NCBI GenBank assembly: GCA_946041635.1
Contig: CAMGDG010000008.1
Span: forward strand, 1-34,620
Reading direction: 5' to 3'
DNA length: 34,620 nucleotides
Source of the DNA: an uncultured Clostridia bacterium
Lineage (GTDB): Bacteria > Bacillota > Clostridia > Oscillospirales > Acutalibacteraceae
A model generated the notes under the pieces. The model saw only the letters and a program-made list of their open reading frames with translations. It did no database searches and was not told the DNA's origin. Made by a program: the position numbers and the translations under genes. Position 1 is the first letter of the stretch; each line of letters opens with the position of its first letter. Below are positions 15,469-25,809 of the stretch, piece after piece.

Positions 15469-17964
15469 ATGGTTGAAAATAAGATTCATGTGGCATACGG
15501 TTTTCATGTAAACTGTTATCACTCATACCGTGGGGATACAAACGATAATTTAGGGTTTGGCTCGGATATCAGAATTATCAGAAAAACAATCAAAGTATTA
15601 AACGAATTCAATAAACAGGGAATTCCGGTAAAAGGCACTTGGGACTTTGAAAACTTTTTCTCCCTTCAAAAAATTCTGCCTGAATATGCCCCTGATATTA
15701 TAAGTGACATAAAAGAAAGAGTAATTAAATACGGTGACGAAAACATCATTATGGGATACAACAACGGCGCTCTTTCTGCTATGACGGAAGACGAGTTTTG
15801 TGAAAGTATCAATCTTGCCGTTACCAATGAAGACGGAAGCGGACTGGAGGATATTTTCGGCACATGCGAAAAAATAGTGCGTCCTCAGGAGGTTATGTTT
15901 ACTCCCTCACAGGTAAAACTGTATAACAAGCTCGGAATCAAAGCCCTTTGCCTTTATTACAGTTGCGTACCCTTTGATGCTTTCCGTACAATCATTCCTA
16001 AGCTTCCCGATGAAGAAGCATTTAATCCTCTTACCTACACATACAACGGAGAAAGCATGACAATAATTCCCACATACAACAATTCCGATGTTTGCGATGC
16101 GGGATGTCTTCGGGCTTGGGTAAAAGAACTTCGCAAAAAGCAGGAGAACGGCGAAATCAATAACGACTTGTTCATTTTTATAAATATGGATGCCGACGCT
16201 ATTTTCTGGGAGACAATGAATTTAGGCAAAATCACCGGTAAAATCGCAAATACAGACGGTATTCACGGACTTATCAAAGAGATTTCGGATTTGCCCTATA
16301 TCGTTTACGATACACCGGGAGGATATATTAAGAATCATAAACCGATCGGCAAAATCAGTTTTACACAAGATACTGCCGACGGTAACTTTACAGGCTATGC
16401 ATCGTGGTCGGAAAAGCCTTTTAACAGAAAGATATGGACAAGGCTCGAAAGAGCAAGAGCCATGTCAAAGCTTACCGGCGAAAGTGATGCGCTGTCACCG
16501 TCTTTCAAAGACAGAGTTCTTTTGCTTTCAACAACACATTTCGGGCTTGCTACACCTGTTTTGAATATTCAAAGAGAGAAAACAGCGCTTGATTTAGGCG
16601 ACAAAGTGATTTCAGACGAAACCTCTGCTATGCCGAAAACCGAAAAAATTACCGTTCACAATATTAACGGCACTCCTTTACAAAGCGTACAGATAGAGAT
16701 TAAAAAAAATATCGCCGACATTTCATGTATGAACATTACTTCTTCGGATTTAGAGTTTTTTACAGCTGTTTCCACCGATAGTAATTGTTCCTCTGCTTTT
16801 GTTTTAATGAAATTCAAAGAAATAAAAGAGCAATATGAGATTGAAGTTTCTTTCGGAAAGCAAAAAGAAAGCAGTTCTTTTAAAAATCTTCTCAAAACAG
16901 ACAGAGCGGAGCTGATGTTTACACCCGACGGTCACATTTCCTTTGCTCAGTTTGACGGAAAGAAAATCGGTAATTACGACTTTTTACAATCCTATATTAC
17001 ATACAACGAAAAAAAGTATGAATTTAAATACACCGGCGCAACCGCACTTTCAGTTGCAGGTAACGGCGAAGGGATAAGAGTTAAAGGCGAAATTCACTTG
17101 CCGAAAGAAATAAAAGCAGGCAAATTTACATACGATTTCTTTACAACACCATTTTCCGATGCCATTTTCGTCTGCTCAACCGTTGACTATCCGTACACTG
17201 CGGAAACGACATCAATATCAACGGAAAACTCAGCGCTTGGCAGATTTAGCGATATGAATTGGAAAGAAGCGGTACCGTTCCAGATTACGCCTGTTTTTGA
17301 GGGTGATGTTTCTGTTATTAAACGAAACTTTATGGATGATATTTCTTCTTTCCGCACACAATCTTTCCCGGAATGCGACGAAAAGAACCGCCGACTCGAT
17401 TCATTTAACCATCAGCTTTCAAACGGACTTGTCGGTCTCTGTGATGAAAACGGAGGTATTGTAATTGCAAACTCCCGTCAAGTTCTTTCCTCTATGGCGC
17501 ACTGTCCTATGCGCCTGGAAGAAGATAAAACCGTAAGAATGAATCCTTTCGGTTCATATTTCGGAAAACAGCGTCATCATTTCGGCAGAGCCAAAGATGA
17601 AATTCTCGGTACATACACCCTTGTTGCGGCACAGGGAAAAAGCATTGCACCGTCTTACAACGGATGCAGCGAAACGGCTGTAATAGCACTGTACCCGATA
17701 AAAGGAAATGGTATTTCCGATAAAGAAAAAGAAGAAATATGTGCATTTGCGGACGGTGCTTTAATCACTGCTCCGGCAAAAGCAAAAATTTCACCTTTTT
17801 CAAAGGATAACACAACCGTTAGAGAAGGTAATGCGGACGGAATTAACGAAAAAGACTTAAAGAGTCCTGTACTTGCGAGTATTTCGGGAAATATGGGAAA
17901 ATATATCACCAGAGGAGCAAAAGCAATAAGTCACATCATATTTACACAAATTAAATCCAAATAA
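15469..17964 (+). CDS. Large cytoplasmic protein with a glycoside hydrolase/deacetylase-barrel-like N-terminus (GH38/GH57-like), function unknown
   Basis: 831 aa, no signal peptide or membrane helix. The N-terminal 330 residues read like the barrel of GH38/GH57 proteins: HVNCYHSYRGDTND near residue 13, KGTWDFENF (55-63), IMGYNNGALSAMTEDEF (94-110), FTPSQVKLYNKLGIKAL (144-160) and FINMDADAIFW (238-248). A helical segment (RKIWTRLERARAM) and beta-rich regions follow, as in alpha-mannosidase-type proteins. I cannot assign a catalytic pair, so the substrate is open. The frame opens earlier at 15289, but the ATG at 15469 has AAGGAG at seven bases and a promoter just upstream. The GntR gene follows after a terminator, suggesting local control by a sugar-related signal. 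Confidence 0.6.
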   Translation: MVENKIHVAYGFHVNCYHSYRGDTNDNLGFGSDIRIIRKTIKVLNEFNKQGIPVKGTWDFENFFSLQKILPEYAPDIISDIKERVIKYGDENIIMGYNNGALSAMTEDEFCESINLAVTNEDGSGLEDIFGTCEKIVRPQEVMFTPSQVKLYNKLGIKALCLYYSCVPFDAFRTIIPKLPDEEAFNPLTYTYNGESMTIIPTYNNSDVCDAGCLRAWVKELRKKQENGEINNDLFIFINMDADAIFWETMNLGKITGKIANTDGIHGLIKEISDLPYIVYDTPGGYIKNHKPIGKISFTQDTADGNFTGYASWSEKPFNRKIWTRLERARAMSKLTGESDALSPSFKDRVLLLSTTHFGLATPVLNIQREKTALDLGDKVISDETSAMPKTEKITVHNINGTPLQSVQIEIKKNIADISCMNITSSDLEFFTAVSTDSNCSSAFVLMKFKEIKEQYEIEVSFGKQKESSSFKNLLKTDRAELMFTPDGHISFAQFDGKKIGNYDFLQSYITYNEKKYEFKYTGATALSVAGNGEGIRVKGEIHLPKEIKAGKFTYDFFTTPFSDAIFVCSTVDYPYTAETTSISTENSALGRFSDMNWKEAVPFQITPVFEGDVSVIKRNFMDDISSFRTQSFPECDEKNRRLDSFNHQLSNGLVGLCDENGGIVIANSRQVLSSMAHCPMRLEEDKTVRMNPFGSYFGKQRHHFGRAKDEILGTYTLVAAQGKSIAPSYNGCSETAVIALYPIKGNGISDKEKEEICAFADGALITAPAKAKISPFSKDNTTVREGNADGINEKDLKSPVLASISGNMGKYITRGAKAISHIIFTQIKSK

Positions 17965-17973
17965 TTCAATATG

Positions 17974-18009
17974 CGCGGCAGAAATTATCTGTCGCGTTTG
18001 CATTTTTTT
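17974..18009 (+). terminator. Terminator after the GH-like gene
   Basis: CGCGGCAG/CTGTCGCG (8 bp, one G-U, 7-nt loop) followed by TTTGCATTTTTTT. Its T tract merges with the -35 box of the GntR promoter. Confidence 0.85.
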
Positions 18010-18036
18010 GAAAAATGTTGTATAGTAATTTATTAT
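18008..18036 (+). promoter_or_regulatory. Promoter of the GntR-family regulator gene
   Basis: TTGAAA (18008-18013), 17-bp spacer, TATTAT (18031-18036). The spacer contains TTGTATAGTAA, partly like the TTGTATGACAA found at the ilvC promoter, so autoregulation is possible. Confidence 0.75.
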
Positions 18037-18057
18037 TGCAACGAACGGAGAAAACCA

Positions 18058-18744
18058 ATGGAGAATCTTTCACAGAGAACCGCGGAAGTTCTTAAAAAAA
18101 TGATTATCGATGAACAAAAGTATAAATACGGTGAAAAGTTACCTAATGAAAACGAGCTTTCGGAAAAACTGGGAATAAGCCGCACAACCCTCCGAGAGGC
18201 CATCAGAATTTTAGCCTCAAAGGGGCTTTTGGTAGTAAAAAGAGGCAGGGGCACTTTTGTTGCGGAACAGATTGACCAATATACACAAGGCGTTGAATTT
18301 AACGATATTTTAAAGGAAAAAATCACTCTGCGCGATTTATACGAAACACGATTGATTTTTGAGCCCGAAGCCGCAGCTCTCGCCTGCAAGCGTGCCACCG
18401 ATGATGAAATAAAGGAAATTTTGCGCCTTGGGGATATTTGTCAAAAAGAGCTGAAAAAAGACCCGCGGGGCAAAAAGAGAATTGAATCGGAAAGCGAATT
18501 TCACGGCGCAATCTTAAAAGCCTCTCACAACGAGTTTTTAAGCCAATTTATGCCCATGCTCACAAGCACAATCGAAAAAACCATTGAGTTAAACTATAAT
18601 CTTGATATAATTGCCGAGGTTGCGTTTAAAGACCACATTACGATTATGAATTTTCTCGAAAAGCGTGACGCACAGGGCTTAAAAAGCGCCGTTACCATTC
18701 ACCTGCACCACGCAGTATTGGCAGAACAAATTTCTTTTGACTGA
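18058..18744 (+). CDS. GntR-family transcriptional regulator, FadR/FCD subfamily
   Basis: 228 aa. The N-terminal winged helix has YGEKLPNENELSEKLGISRTT (24-44), TLREAIRILASKGLL and the wing KRGRGTFV. The C-terminal all-helical FCD domain has the effector/metal residues H149 (EFHGAI), H193 (KDHITI) and H215 in usual places. Such regulators respond to small carboxylates or sugars and bind short inverted repeats. The frame opens at 17971, inside the terminator, but the ATG at 18058 has GGAG at seven bases. It has its own promoter, and 41 bp after its stop begins a 44-bp dyad lying on the ilvC promoter. Targets may be ilvC, the upstream GH-like gene, or itself; the effector is unknown. Confidence 0.9.
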   Translation: MENLSQRTAEVLKKMIIDEQKYKYGEKLPNENELSEKLGISRTTLREAIRILASKGLLVVKRGRGTFVAEQIDQYTQGVEFNDILKEKITLRDLYETRLIFEPEAAALACKRATDDEIKEILRLGDICQKELKKDPRGKKRIESESEFHGAILKASHNEFLSQFMPMLTSTIEKTIELNYNLDIIAEVAFKDHITIMNFLEKRDAQGLKSAVTIHLHHAVLAEQISFD

Positions 18745-18761
18745 TTTTTTATAAAAAAGTA

Positions 18762-18785
18762 TTGACAATATTTAATAATGATATA

Positions 18786-18789
<4 letters not shown>
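18762..18789 (+). promoter_or_regulatory. Promoter of ilvC
   Basis: Perfect TTGACA (18762-18767), 16-bp spacer and perfect TATAAT (18784-18789); transcript start near 18796. This is the strongest-looking promoter in the window. Confidence 0.85.
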
Positions 18790-19882
<1,093 letters not shown>

Positions 19883-19900
19883 TTTGTTACATAAAAATTT

Positions 19901-19933
19901 AGAGTACGGAAGTTTAGTTCCGTACTCTTTTTT
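19901..19933 (+). terminator. Terminator of ilvC
   Basis: AGAGTACGGAA/TTCCGTACTCT (11-bp perfect stem, 6-nt loop) followed by T residues. Confidence 0.92.
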
Positions 19934-19943
19934 ATTGCTAAAA

Positions 19944-20045
19944 AACGGAGGGGCAAGCATTACTCGCCTGCCGGCTTAAGCCTCGCTTCTGCTCATTTTA
20001 TTCGCAGAGGTGTCCACAGGACACCCGCGCCCCGCCATACAAAGC
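19944..20045. repeat. GC-rich intergenic repeat-like element
   Basis: Non-coding stretch between the convergent ilvC and ilvB genes with hairpin GGTGTCC/GGACACC (near 20010-20027) and strings such as GGAGGGGCAAGC and CGCGCCCCGCC. Similar in style, but only loosely in sequence, to the elements near 622 and 7477. The ilvB terminator may lie within it. Confidence 0.4.
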
Positions 20046-20052
20046 ATATCTG

Positions 20053-21762
20053 TTATTTTGAATTTTTCAGCTCGCATGGAGTTTTGCAGTTTTTACAGCC
20101 CGGAAGCATTATATCGTTTACGGTTTTTCCCGACGGTATCATGGGCAATACACGCTCATCCTTATCTATTGCACAATCAATCCAAACGGGACCGTTTTGT
20201 TTAAGAGCGTCCTTGAAGGCATTTCTGAATTCCTCGATATTTTCTGCACGGTAGCCTTTTCCGCCGAAGCCCTCGCAAAGCTTTACAAAATCCGTTTTAC
20301 GCTCGGGGTCTGTTTCGGAAAAACGCTTGCCGTAAAAGCAACGCTGCCACTGACGAACCATACCGAGAACTCTGTTATTCATAATAACGGTGATTACGGG
20401 AAGGTTGTAGCTTACTGCCGTACACGCCTCATTAAGGTTCATATGGAACGAGCCGTCGCCTGTTATATGTATTACGGGAATCTTATCGCCCAATGCAACC
20501 TTTGCGCCGATTGCCGCACCGTAGCCGTAGCCCATTGTGCCCAATCCGCCGCTTGTTAAAAAGCCTCTCGGACGGATATGGTGAACATACTGTGCCGCCC
20601 ACATCTGATGCTGACCTACATCGGTTACAACAACTGCGTCCTCCCCTGCCATCTCGCAGATGCTTTTAATAAGCTGATGGGGAGTTATTATGGAATCGTC
20701 GTCAACGGGGATATAATCGTCTTTTTTATACTCATTGAGAGTGTTAAGCCAATCGGTTCTGTCTTTTTTCTTTACGAGAGGCAAAAGTTTTTCAAGAACC
20801 TTTTTAACATCGCCGATAAGATAATGGTCAACCGCCACATTCTTATTTATCTCGCTCAAATCAATATCAATCTGAATTATTTTTGCTTTTTTTGCAAAAT
20901 TGCCGGTATTAAGGGCAACACGGTCGGAAAAGCGGGTGCCGATAGCAATAAGAACATCTGCTTCGTCAACTGCCTTATTGGTAACATATGCGCCGTGCAT
21001 ACCGAGAAGCCCCAAATTAAGGGGGTTATTATAGCCTATAACTCCTGCCGCCATAAGAGTGTGGCAAGAGGGAATATTTGCTTTTTCCACAAGCTCTAAG
21101 GCAAGCTCGGAGGCATTTGAGGAAACAACGCCGCCGCCGAACTGAATTACGGGCTTTTTCGCCTCGTTAATAAGCTTTGCAACGGTTTTAAGCTCGGTTT
21201 CATCAATAACAGTATCGTCTTTTATTGCAACTTTTTCCTTGTTTGTAAATTCCGTTACAGCCGCAGTTACATCCTTGGGAATATCAATAAGAACGGGGCC
21301 TTTTCTGCCTGTATTGGCAATGCGGAAAGCCTCACGGATTGTATCGGCAAGCTCATCAACATTCTGAACCATAAAATTATGCTTTGTAATGGGCATTGTG
21401 ATACCGGTAATATAGACCTCTTGGAACGCATCACGGCCGATAAGTCCCGTGCCTACATTTCCGGTAATTACAACCATGGGAACACTATCCATATATGCTG
21501 TTGCAATTCCCGTTACAAGATTCGTAGCACCGGGGCCGCTTGTGGCAATGCAAACACCTGTTTTTCCCGTTGCTCTTGCATATCCATCCGCCGCATGGGA
21601 AGCGCCCTGTTCGTGAGCAGTGAGAATATGCTTTATTCTGTCGCTGTATTTATACAAAGCGTCATATATATTAAGGACTGCGCCGCCCGGATAACCGAAA
21701 ACGGTATCAACGCCCTGTTCTATAAGTACTTCTGTTAAAATTTCTGAGCCGTTCAGCTTCAT
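20053..21762 (-). CDS. ilvB: Acetolactate synthase, large (catalytic) subunit
   Basis: Thiamine-diphosphate enzyme that condenses pyruvate to acetolactate, first step of valine/leucine synthesis. 569 aa. Catalytic Glu E51 lies in AHEQGASHAADGYARATG. FAD/central-domain features and the ThDP motif GDGSFHMNLNE with the NN end (IMNNRVLG) are present. The C-terminus ends in an unusual Cys-rich tail, GCKNCKTPCELKNSK. No small regulatory subunit gene (ilvN) is adjacent. The ATG at 21762 has GGAGTG at about ten bases. It is transcribed toward ilvC from a promoter covered by a 29-bp dyad. The catabolic AlsS type is less likely, given length and neighbours. Confidence 0.93.
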   Translation of the reverse strand: MKLNGSEILTEVLIEQGVDTVFGYPGGAVLNIYDALYKYSDRIKHILTAHEQGASHAADGYARATGKTGVCIATSGPGATNLVTGIATAYMDSVPMVVITGNVGTGLIGRDAFQEVYITGITMPITKHNFMVQNVDELADTIREAFRIANTGRKGPVLIDIPKDVTAAVTEFTNKEKVAIKDDTVIDETELKTVAKLINEAKKPVIQFGGGVVSSNASELALELVEKANIPSCHTLMAAGVIGYNNPLNLGLLGMHGAYVTNKAVDEADVLIAIGTRFSDRVALNTGNFAKKAKIIQIDIDLSEINKNVAVDHYLIGDVKKVLEKLLPLVKKKDRTDWLNTLNEYKKDDYIPVDDDSIITPHQLIKSICEMAGEDAVVVTDVGQHQMWAAQYVHHIRPRGFLTSGGLGTMGYGYGAAIGAKVALGDKIPVIHITGDGSFHMNLNEACTAVSYNLPVITVIMNNRVLGMVRQWQRCFYGKRFSETDPERKTDFVKLCEGFGGKGYRAENIEEFRNAFKDALKQNGPVWIDCAIDKDERVLPMIPSGKTVNDIMLPGCKNCKTPCELKNSK

Positions 21763-21812
21763 TTCAAAAATTCACTCCAAATTACCTGCGCCGAATATTA
21801 CAGCGCTTTACC

Positions 21813-21841
21813 GTATAAAATTAGTTATAATAATTTTATAC
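21813..21841. promoter_or_regulatory. 29-bp perfect inverted repeat on the ilvB promoter (putative operator)
   Basis: GTATAAAATTA and TAATTTTATAC are exact 11-bp arms around a 7-bp centre, spanning about -15 to +14 of the predicted ilvB transcript. This is the classic position for a repressor site. Its sequence differs from the ilvC dyad. Confidence 0.6.
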
Positions 21842-21861
21842 TATATACACAGAAAAATCAA
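21833..21861 (-). promoter_or_regulatory. Promoter of ilvB
   Basis: Minus strand: TTGATT (21856-21861), 17-bp spacer, TAAAAT (21833-21838); start near 21826, leader about 64 nt without T-box features. Confidence 0.65.
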
Positions 21862-21873
21862 TCAAAAAACGAC

Positions 21874-21913
21874 AAAAAAAAGCAACAGAATATTATCTCT
21901 GCCGCTTTTTTTA
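21874..21913 (-). terminator. Terminator after ftsH (end of the rnjA-ftsH operon)
   Basis: AGCGGCAGA/TCTGTTGCT (two G-U pairs), flanked by A and T runs that extend the stem, with a T tract on the minus strand. It lies just before the ilvB promoter. Confidence 0.8.
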
Positions 21914-21924
21914 TTTATGCAATA

Positions 21925-23910
21925 TTATATATTATCGCCGTTTGCATCAGAACTGTCCATTTCCTCATGGGATTTTTCGCTGATTACTTCTGTTTCGGTT
22001 GTGTTTTCGGTTTCTTGGACCTTTTCATCATCGGGAGAGTCGGTATTCTTTTCTTCCGTTTCGGGAAGCTTGCCCGTTTCCATAAGAGAATTGAACTGCT
22101 CCTCATTGACTTTTTCAAGCTTAACGAGAGTTTCTGCAAGCAAATGAAGCTGATCTATGTGCTCGTTAAGGATTTTTTCTGTTCTTGCATACGCCTCGCT
22201 GATTATTCTTTCAACCTCTTCGTCAATCGCTGCGGCGATATTTTCCGAATAGTTGCGCATATGGTTATAATCCTTGCCGAGGAACACCTCGTCGTTGCCT
22301 GAACCGAAAGCAATAGGACCGAGCTTTTCGCTCATGCCGTATTTTGTAATCATATTACGGGCAATTTCGGAAGCACGCTGAATATCGTTTGAAGCGCCCG
22401 TTGAAATATCGTTGAAAATAATCTTTTCCGCAACACGGCCGCCGAGGAGAGATACGATATCGTCAAGCATTCTTGACTTCATCATATGGATTTCGTCTTT
22501 TTCGGGAGTGTAAAGAGTAAATCCGCCCGCCATTCCTCTGGGAACTATTGAAATATGAGTAACGGGGTCTTTATTTTCAAGATAATATGAGGATATTGCG
22601 TGGCCTGCCTCGTGGTATGCCGTAAGGCGCTTATCCTTTTCGGTGATCTTGCGTGATTTCTTTTCACTGCCCACAACAACCTTCATTGTTGCTTCTTCAA
22701 TCTCTGCCATTGTGATAGCCATAAGCTTTCTCTTAGCGGCAAGCAAGGCAGCCTCATTAAGAAGATTTTCCAAATCGGCACCCGTAAAGCCTACGGTTGT
22801 TGCGGCGATTGAATGAAGGTCAACATCGGGAGCCAAGGGCTTATTCTTTGCGTGCACCTTCAAAATATCTTCTCTGCCCTTTATATCGGGATAGCCAACC
22901 GTTACCTGACGGTCAAATCTGCCCGGGCGGAGCAATGCGGGGTCAAGAATATCGGGACGGTTTGTAGCGGCAATTACAATTACGCCTTCGTTTGCACCGA
23001 AGCCGTCCATCTCAACAAGGAGCTGGTTAAGAGTTTGCTCACGCTCATCGTGACCGCCGCCCATACCTGCGCCTCTGTGACGGCCGACAGCGTCGATTTC
23101 GTCAATAAAGATAATTGAGGGAGAATTTTTCTTTGCCTCTCTGAAAAGGTCACGGACACGGGACGCACCCACACCTACATACATTTCAACAAAATCGGAA
23201 CCGGATATTGAGAAAAACGGTGCGTTCGCCTCGCCTGCAACGGCACGGGCAAGAAGGGTTTTACCTGTACCGGGAGGGCCTACAAGCAATACGCCTTTCG
23301 GAATTCTTGCGCCGAGCTTGCTGAACTCTTCGGGACTTTTCAAAAACTCTACAATTTCTGTAAGCTCTTCCTTTTCTTCGTCGGCTCCTGCCACATCTTC
23401 AAAGGTAACCTTATTTTTCTCGTCTTCGGCACGCTTAACTCGGGCTTTTCCGAAGCTCATTGCACGGTTATTTTCGCTTGTTATCGAATTGTTCATTTTT
23501 CTGAACATTACAAACATCAGAATAACGAGCAAAGCCGTTATTAAGACAGACGGGAGCAGGCTTACCCACCAGGAATTGGGCGTTCCCGCTTTATAGTTCA
23601 TCTTTATGGGAGCATCGGGATGCTCGGTATTATACTGATGCACTTTTTCGTGAACATCATTTACAAATATTGTAACATTCGGCACGGTATATTTATACTC
23701 GGTTTCATCGCCCGCAAGCTTATATGTCATAGCGCCGCTGTTAAGATTTACTTCGTATTCGGTAACCTTTCCCTCATCGAAATATTGAAGCACCTGATAG
23801 TACTCGACTTCCTTCTGAGTACCGCGCCCCATATACATATACAGAACGCCGATGAACATCAAAGGAATGAGAACATAGGGAATCATGACCTTCCAGTTAA
23901 ATTTTTTCAA
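21925..23910 (-). CDS. ftsH: ATP-dependent zinc metalloprotease FtsH
   Basis: Membrane-anchored AAA+ protease for quality control of membrane and short-lived proteins. 661 aa. Two membrane helices (about 8-27 and 115-137) flank an external segment. The AAA module has Walker A GPPGTGKT (211-218), Walker B IIFIDE (266-271) and the SRH region near 317-333 ([18 protein letters not shown]). The zinc site is HEAGH (433-437). A long acidic C-terminal tail follows (Glu, Asp, Thr and Ser rich). The start codon is TTG at 23910 with GGAGTG about ten bases upstream. Last gene of the operon, 18 bp after hpt, as in the conserved tilS-hpt-ftsH order. Confidence 0.97.
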   Translation of the reverse strand: MKKFNWKVMIPYVLIPLMFIGVLYMYMGRGTQKEVEYYQVLQYFDEGKVTEYEVNLNSGAMTYKLAGDETEYKYTVPNVTIFVNDVHEKVHQYNTEHPDAPIKMNYKAGTPNSWWVSLLPSVLITALLVILMFVMFRKMNNSITSENNRAMSFGKARVKRAEDEKNKVTFEDVAGADEEKEELTEIVEFLKSPEEFSKLGARIPKGVLLVGPPGTGKTLLARAVAGEANAPFFSISGSDFVEMYVGVGASRVRDLFREAKKNSPSIIFIDEIDAVGRHRGAGMGGGHDEREQTLNQLLVEMDGFGANEGVIVIAATNRPDILDPALLRPGRFDRQVTVGYPDIKGREDILKVHAKNKPLAPDVDLHSIAATTVGFTGADLENLLNEAALLAAKRKLMAITMAEIEEATMKVVVGSEKKSRKITEKDKRLTAYHEAGHAISSYYLENKDPVTHISIVPRGMAGGFTLYTPEKDEIHMMKSRMLDDIVSLLGGRVAEKIIFNDISTGASNDIQRASEIARNMITKYGMSEKLGPIAFGSGNDEVFLGKDYNHMRNYSENIAAAIDEEVERIISEAYARTEKILNEHIDQLHLLAETLVKLEKVNEEQFNSLMETGKLPETEEKNTDSPDDEKVQETENTTETEVISEKSHEEMDSSDANGDNI

Positions 23911-23928
23911 GCTTTTTTCACTCCTGTT

Positions 23929-24471
23929 TTATTTCTCGTAAACCTCAGGCTTTAAAATGCCGACAAAAGGTAAATTTCTGTATTTTTCATCGTAATCAAG
24001 CCCGTATCCCACAACAAATGCGTCGGGAATCTGCGCTCCCGAATAATCAGCCTTGATATTTGCCCTGCGTCTTTCAGGCTTATCAAGCAATGTACAAATC
24101 CTTATACTGTTGGGATTTCTTGCGGACAGAACTTTCATTAAATATTCCAGCGTTACGCCGCTGTCAAGAATATCCTCAACAATCAGCAAATCGGAGCCGC
24201 AAACGACCTCGCTGTCCAAATCCTTGATGATTTTTACAACGCCGGAGGTTTTTGTTCCCGAACCGTAGCTGGAAACCGCCATAAAATCAATTGAGCACGG
24301 TATTTTTATGGCACGCATAAGGTCTGCCATAAACACCACAGAGCCCTTTAAAACGCTGACAACAACGAGCTTTTTGCCTTTATAATCCTCGGTGATTTTC
24401 GCTCCCAAATCCTCCACAATTTTTTTAAGCTCATCTTCCGATAAAAGTACTTTTTCAATATCGTTAAGCAC
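23929..24471 (-). CDS. hpt: Hypoxanthine phosphoribosyltransferase
   Basis: Purine salvage enzyme making IMP (and often GMP) from hypoxanthine/guanine and PRPP. 180 aa. The type I PRTase motif VEDILDSGVTLEYL (98-111) binds PRPP; VVSVLKGSVVFMADL (37-51) and VVGYGLDYDEKYRNLP are typical. The start is GTG at 24471, three bases after the tilS stop, with GGGGG inside the tilS end, so translation is coupled. It sits between tilS and ftsH, the order seen in Bacillus and many Clostridia. Confidence 0.95.
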   Translation of the reverse strand: MLNDIEKVLLSEDELKKIVEDLGAKITEDYKGKKLVVVSVLKGSVVFMADLMRAIKIPCSIDFMAVSSYGSGTKTSGVVKIIKDLDSEVVCGSDLLIVEDILDSGVTLEYLMKVLSARNPNSIRICTLLDKPERRRANIKADYSGAQIPDAFVVGYGLDYDEKYRNLPFVGILKPEVYEK

Positions 24472-24474
24472 TTA

Positions 24475-25809
24475 TTATTCCCCCGTTTTTTCAATTTTAA
24501 TATATTTTTCGGTTTTATCGGTAACTTTACACCGCTGACTTACGCCGAAAAATTCAGTCCAGACAATTCCGCAATCATCTGAAAGTATTAACATTTTTGA
24601 GCGTTCGCAAACGGGGGTTTTCGACTCATTGAAAAGGTCTTTCAGCGTTTTCGTAACTCCCCTGCCGGCCTGACGGTATTTATCGCCCTCACGGCGGTTG
24701 CGAAAATAAAGAACACCTGTTATTTTATCACAATCTATAAAATTGTCCACAGTTTCTTTATTAAGATTTTGTAAATCTTTTTTGAAATGAGTATTAACCG
24801 CATAAATTCCAACGGGAGTTTCAATTATTCCGCTTTTTATATCGGCTGGACATTCAAAATAATCCGTTGTTTTTGTTTTGCCGAAAGAAAGCACTTTACG
24901 CTCAACGGTAACGGTAAGTCCGCCGTTAATATCAACACTTCCGCCCGTTTTAATTACAGCGGCGACAGACTCAATATGCTTGCGGTTTATATTTTTTGCA
25001 TTTTTCTCTTTTAAAATCATTGAAATCACGCGGTATTTTAAGGCATTATGACTGTTTTCAAAAACAGAACAGTCATAATCCTCTCCGCTCCGTGCCGAAT
25101 TTAACAAATCTCTTGCGGTTTCCGTAAAATAATCCTCTGCAAGATAAACGGAGTCAAGACACCTTTGAAAAGATTTATCAAAAGAGGGATTTATTTCAAA
25201 CAACCGAGGCAGAACATTATGACGAATTTTATTTCTTGAATAATCATCGCACAAATTTGTACTGTCCGTTACAAAGCTGAGCCCGTTTTCACGGTTATAC
25301 CTTTCAATTTCCGCTCTTGTGCAATCAAGCAAAGGTCTTATATAGATATCTCTTGTATACGGAATTGAACAAAGCCCTGAAAGGGATGTTCCCCTTGTCA
25401 GATTTAACAGAAAGGTTTCCATATTATCGTTAAGGTTATGGGCGGTGGCGATTTTATCACAGCCGCACTCTGCAAAAAACGAATATCTTATGCGCCTTGC
25501 ACACTCTTCAAGGCTTTCCCCTGTTTTTCGGGCTTCGACGGGCACATCTGCCTTAAAGCACAAAAATTCAATATTAAGCTTTTCGCATAAATTTTGCGAA
25601 AACTCCATATCACGGTCGGCTTCTTTTCCCCTGATACCGTGATGAATATGTATTGCTTTAATGCTCTTTATACCCAATACATCTTTATTTTCAGAAAGGA
25701 TATGCGTGAGGGCAACGGAATCCGCGCCGCCGGAAAGACCGATTCCCACGGTTTCTCCCGCAGACACCATATGATGCTTTGATACAGTTTTTAAAACCTT
25801 ATCTGTCAT
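24475..25809 (-). CDS. tilS: tRNA(Ile)-lysidine synthase
   Basis: Modifies C34 of the CAU-anticodon tRNA-Ile to lysidine, so that it reads AUA. 444 aa. The N-terminal PP-loop motif is SGGADS (26-31), followed by HIHHGIRGKEADRD and ATAHNLNDNMETFLLNLTRG. The C-terminal TilS domain has YFRNRREGDKYRQ and LKDLFNE. The ATG overlaps the end of dnaB by 11 bp behind AAAGGA. Essential in bacteria; intact here. Confidence 0.95.
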   Translation of the reverse strand: MTDKVLKTVSKHHMVSAGETVGIGLSGGADSVALTHILSENKDVLGIKSIKAIHIHHGIRGKEADRDMEFSQNLCEKLNIEFLCFKADVPVEARKTGESLEECARRIRYSFFAECGCDKIATAHNLNDNMETFLLNLTRGTSLSGLCSIPYTRDIYIRPLLDCTRAEIERYNRENGLSFVTDSTNLCDDYSRNKIRHNVLPRLFEINPSFDKSFQRCLDSVYLAEDYFTETARDLLNSARSGEDYDCSVFENSHNALKYRVISMILKEKNAKNINRKHIESVAAVIKTGGSVDINGGLTVTVERKVLSFGKTKTTDYFECPADIKSGIIETPVGIYAVNTHFKKDLQNLNKETVDNFIDCDKITGVLYFRNRREGDKYRQAGRGVTKTLKDLFNESKTPVCERSKMLILSDDCGIVWTEFFGVSQRCKVTDKTEKYIKIEKTGE

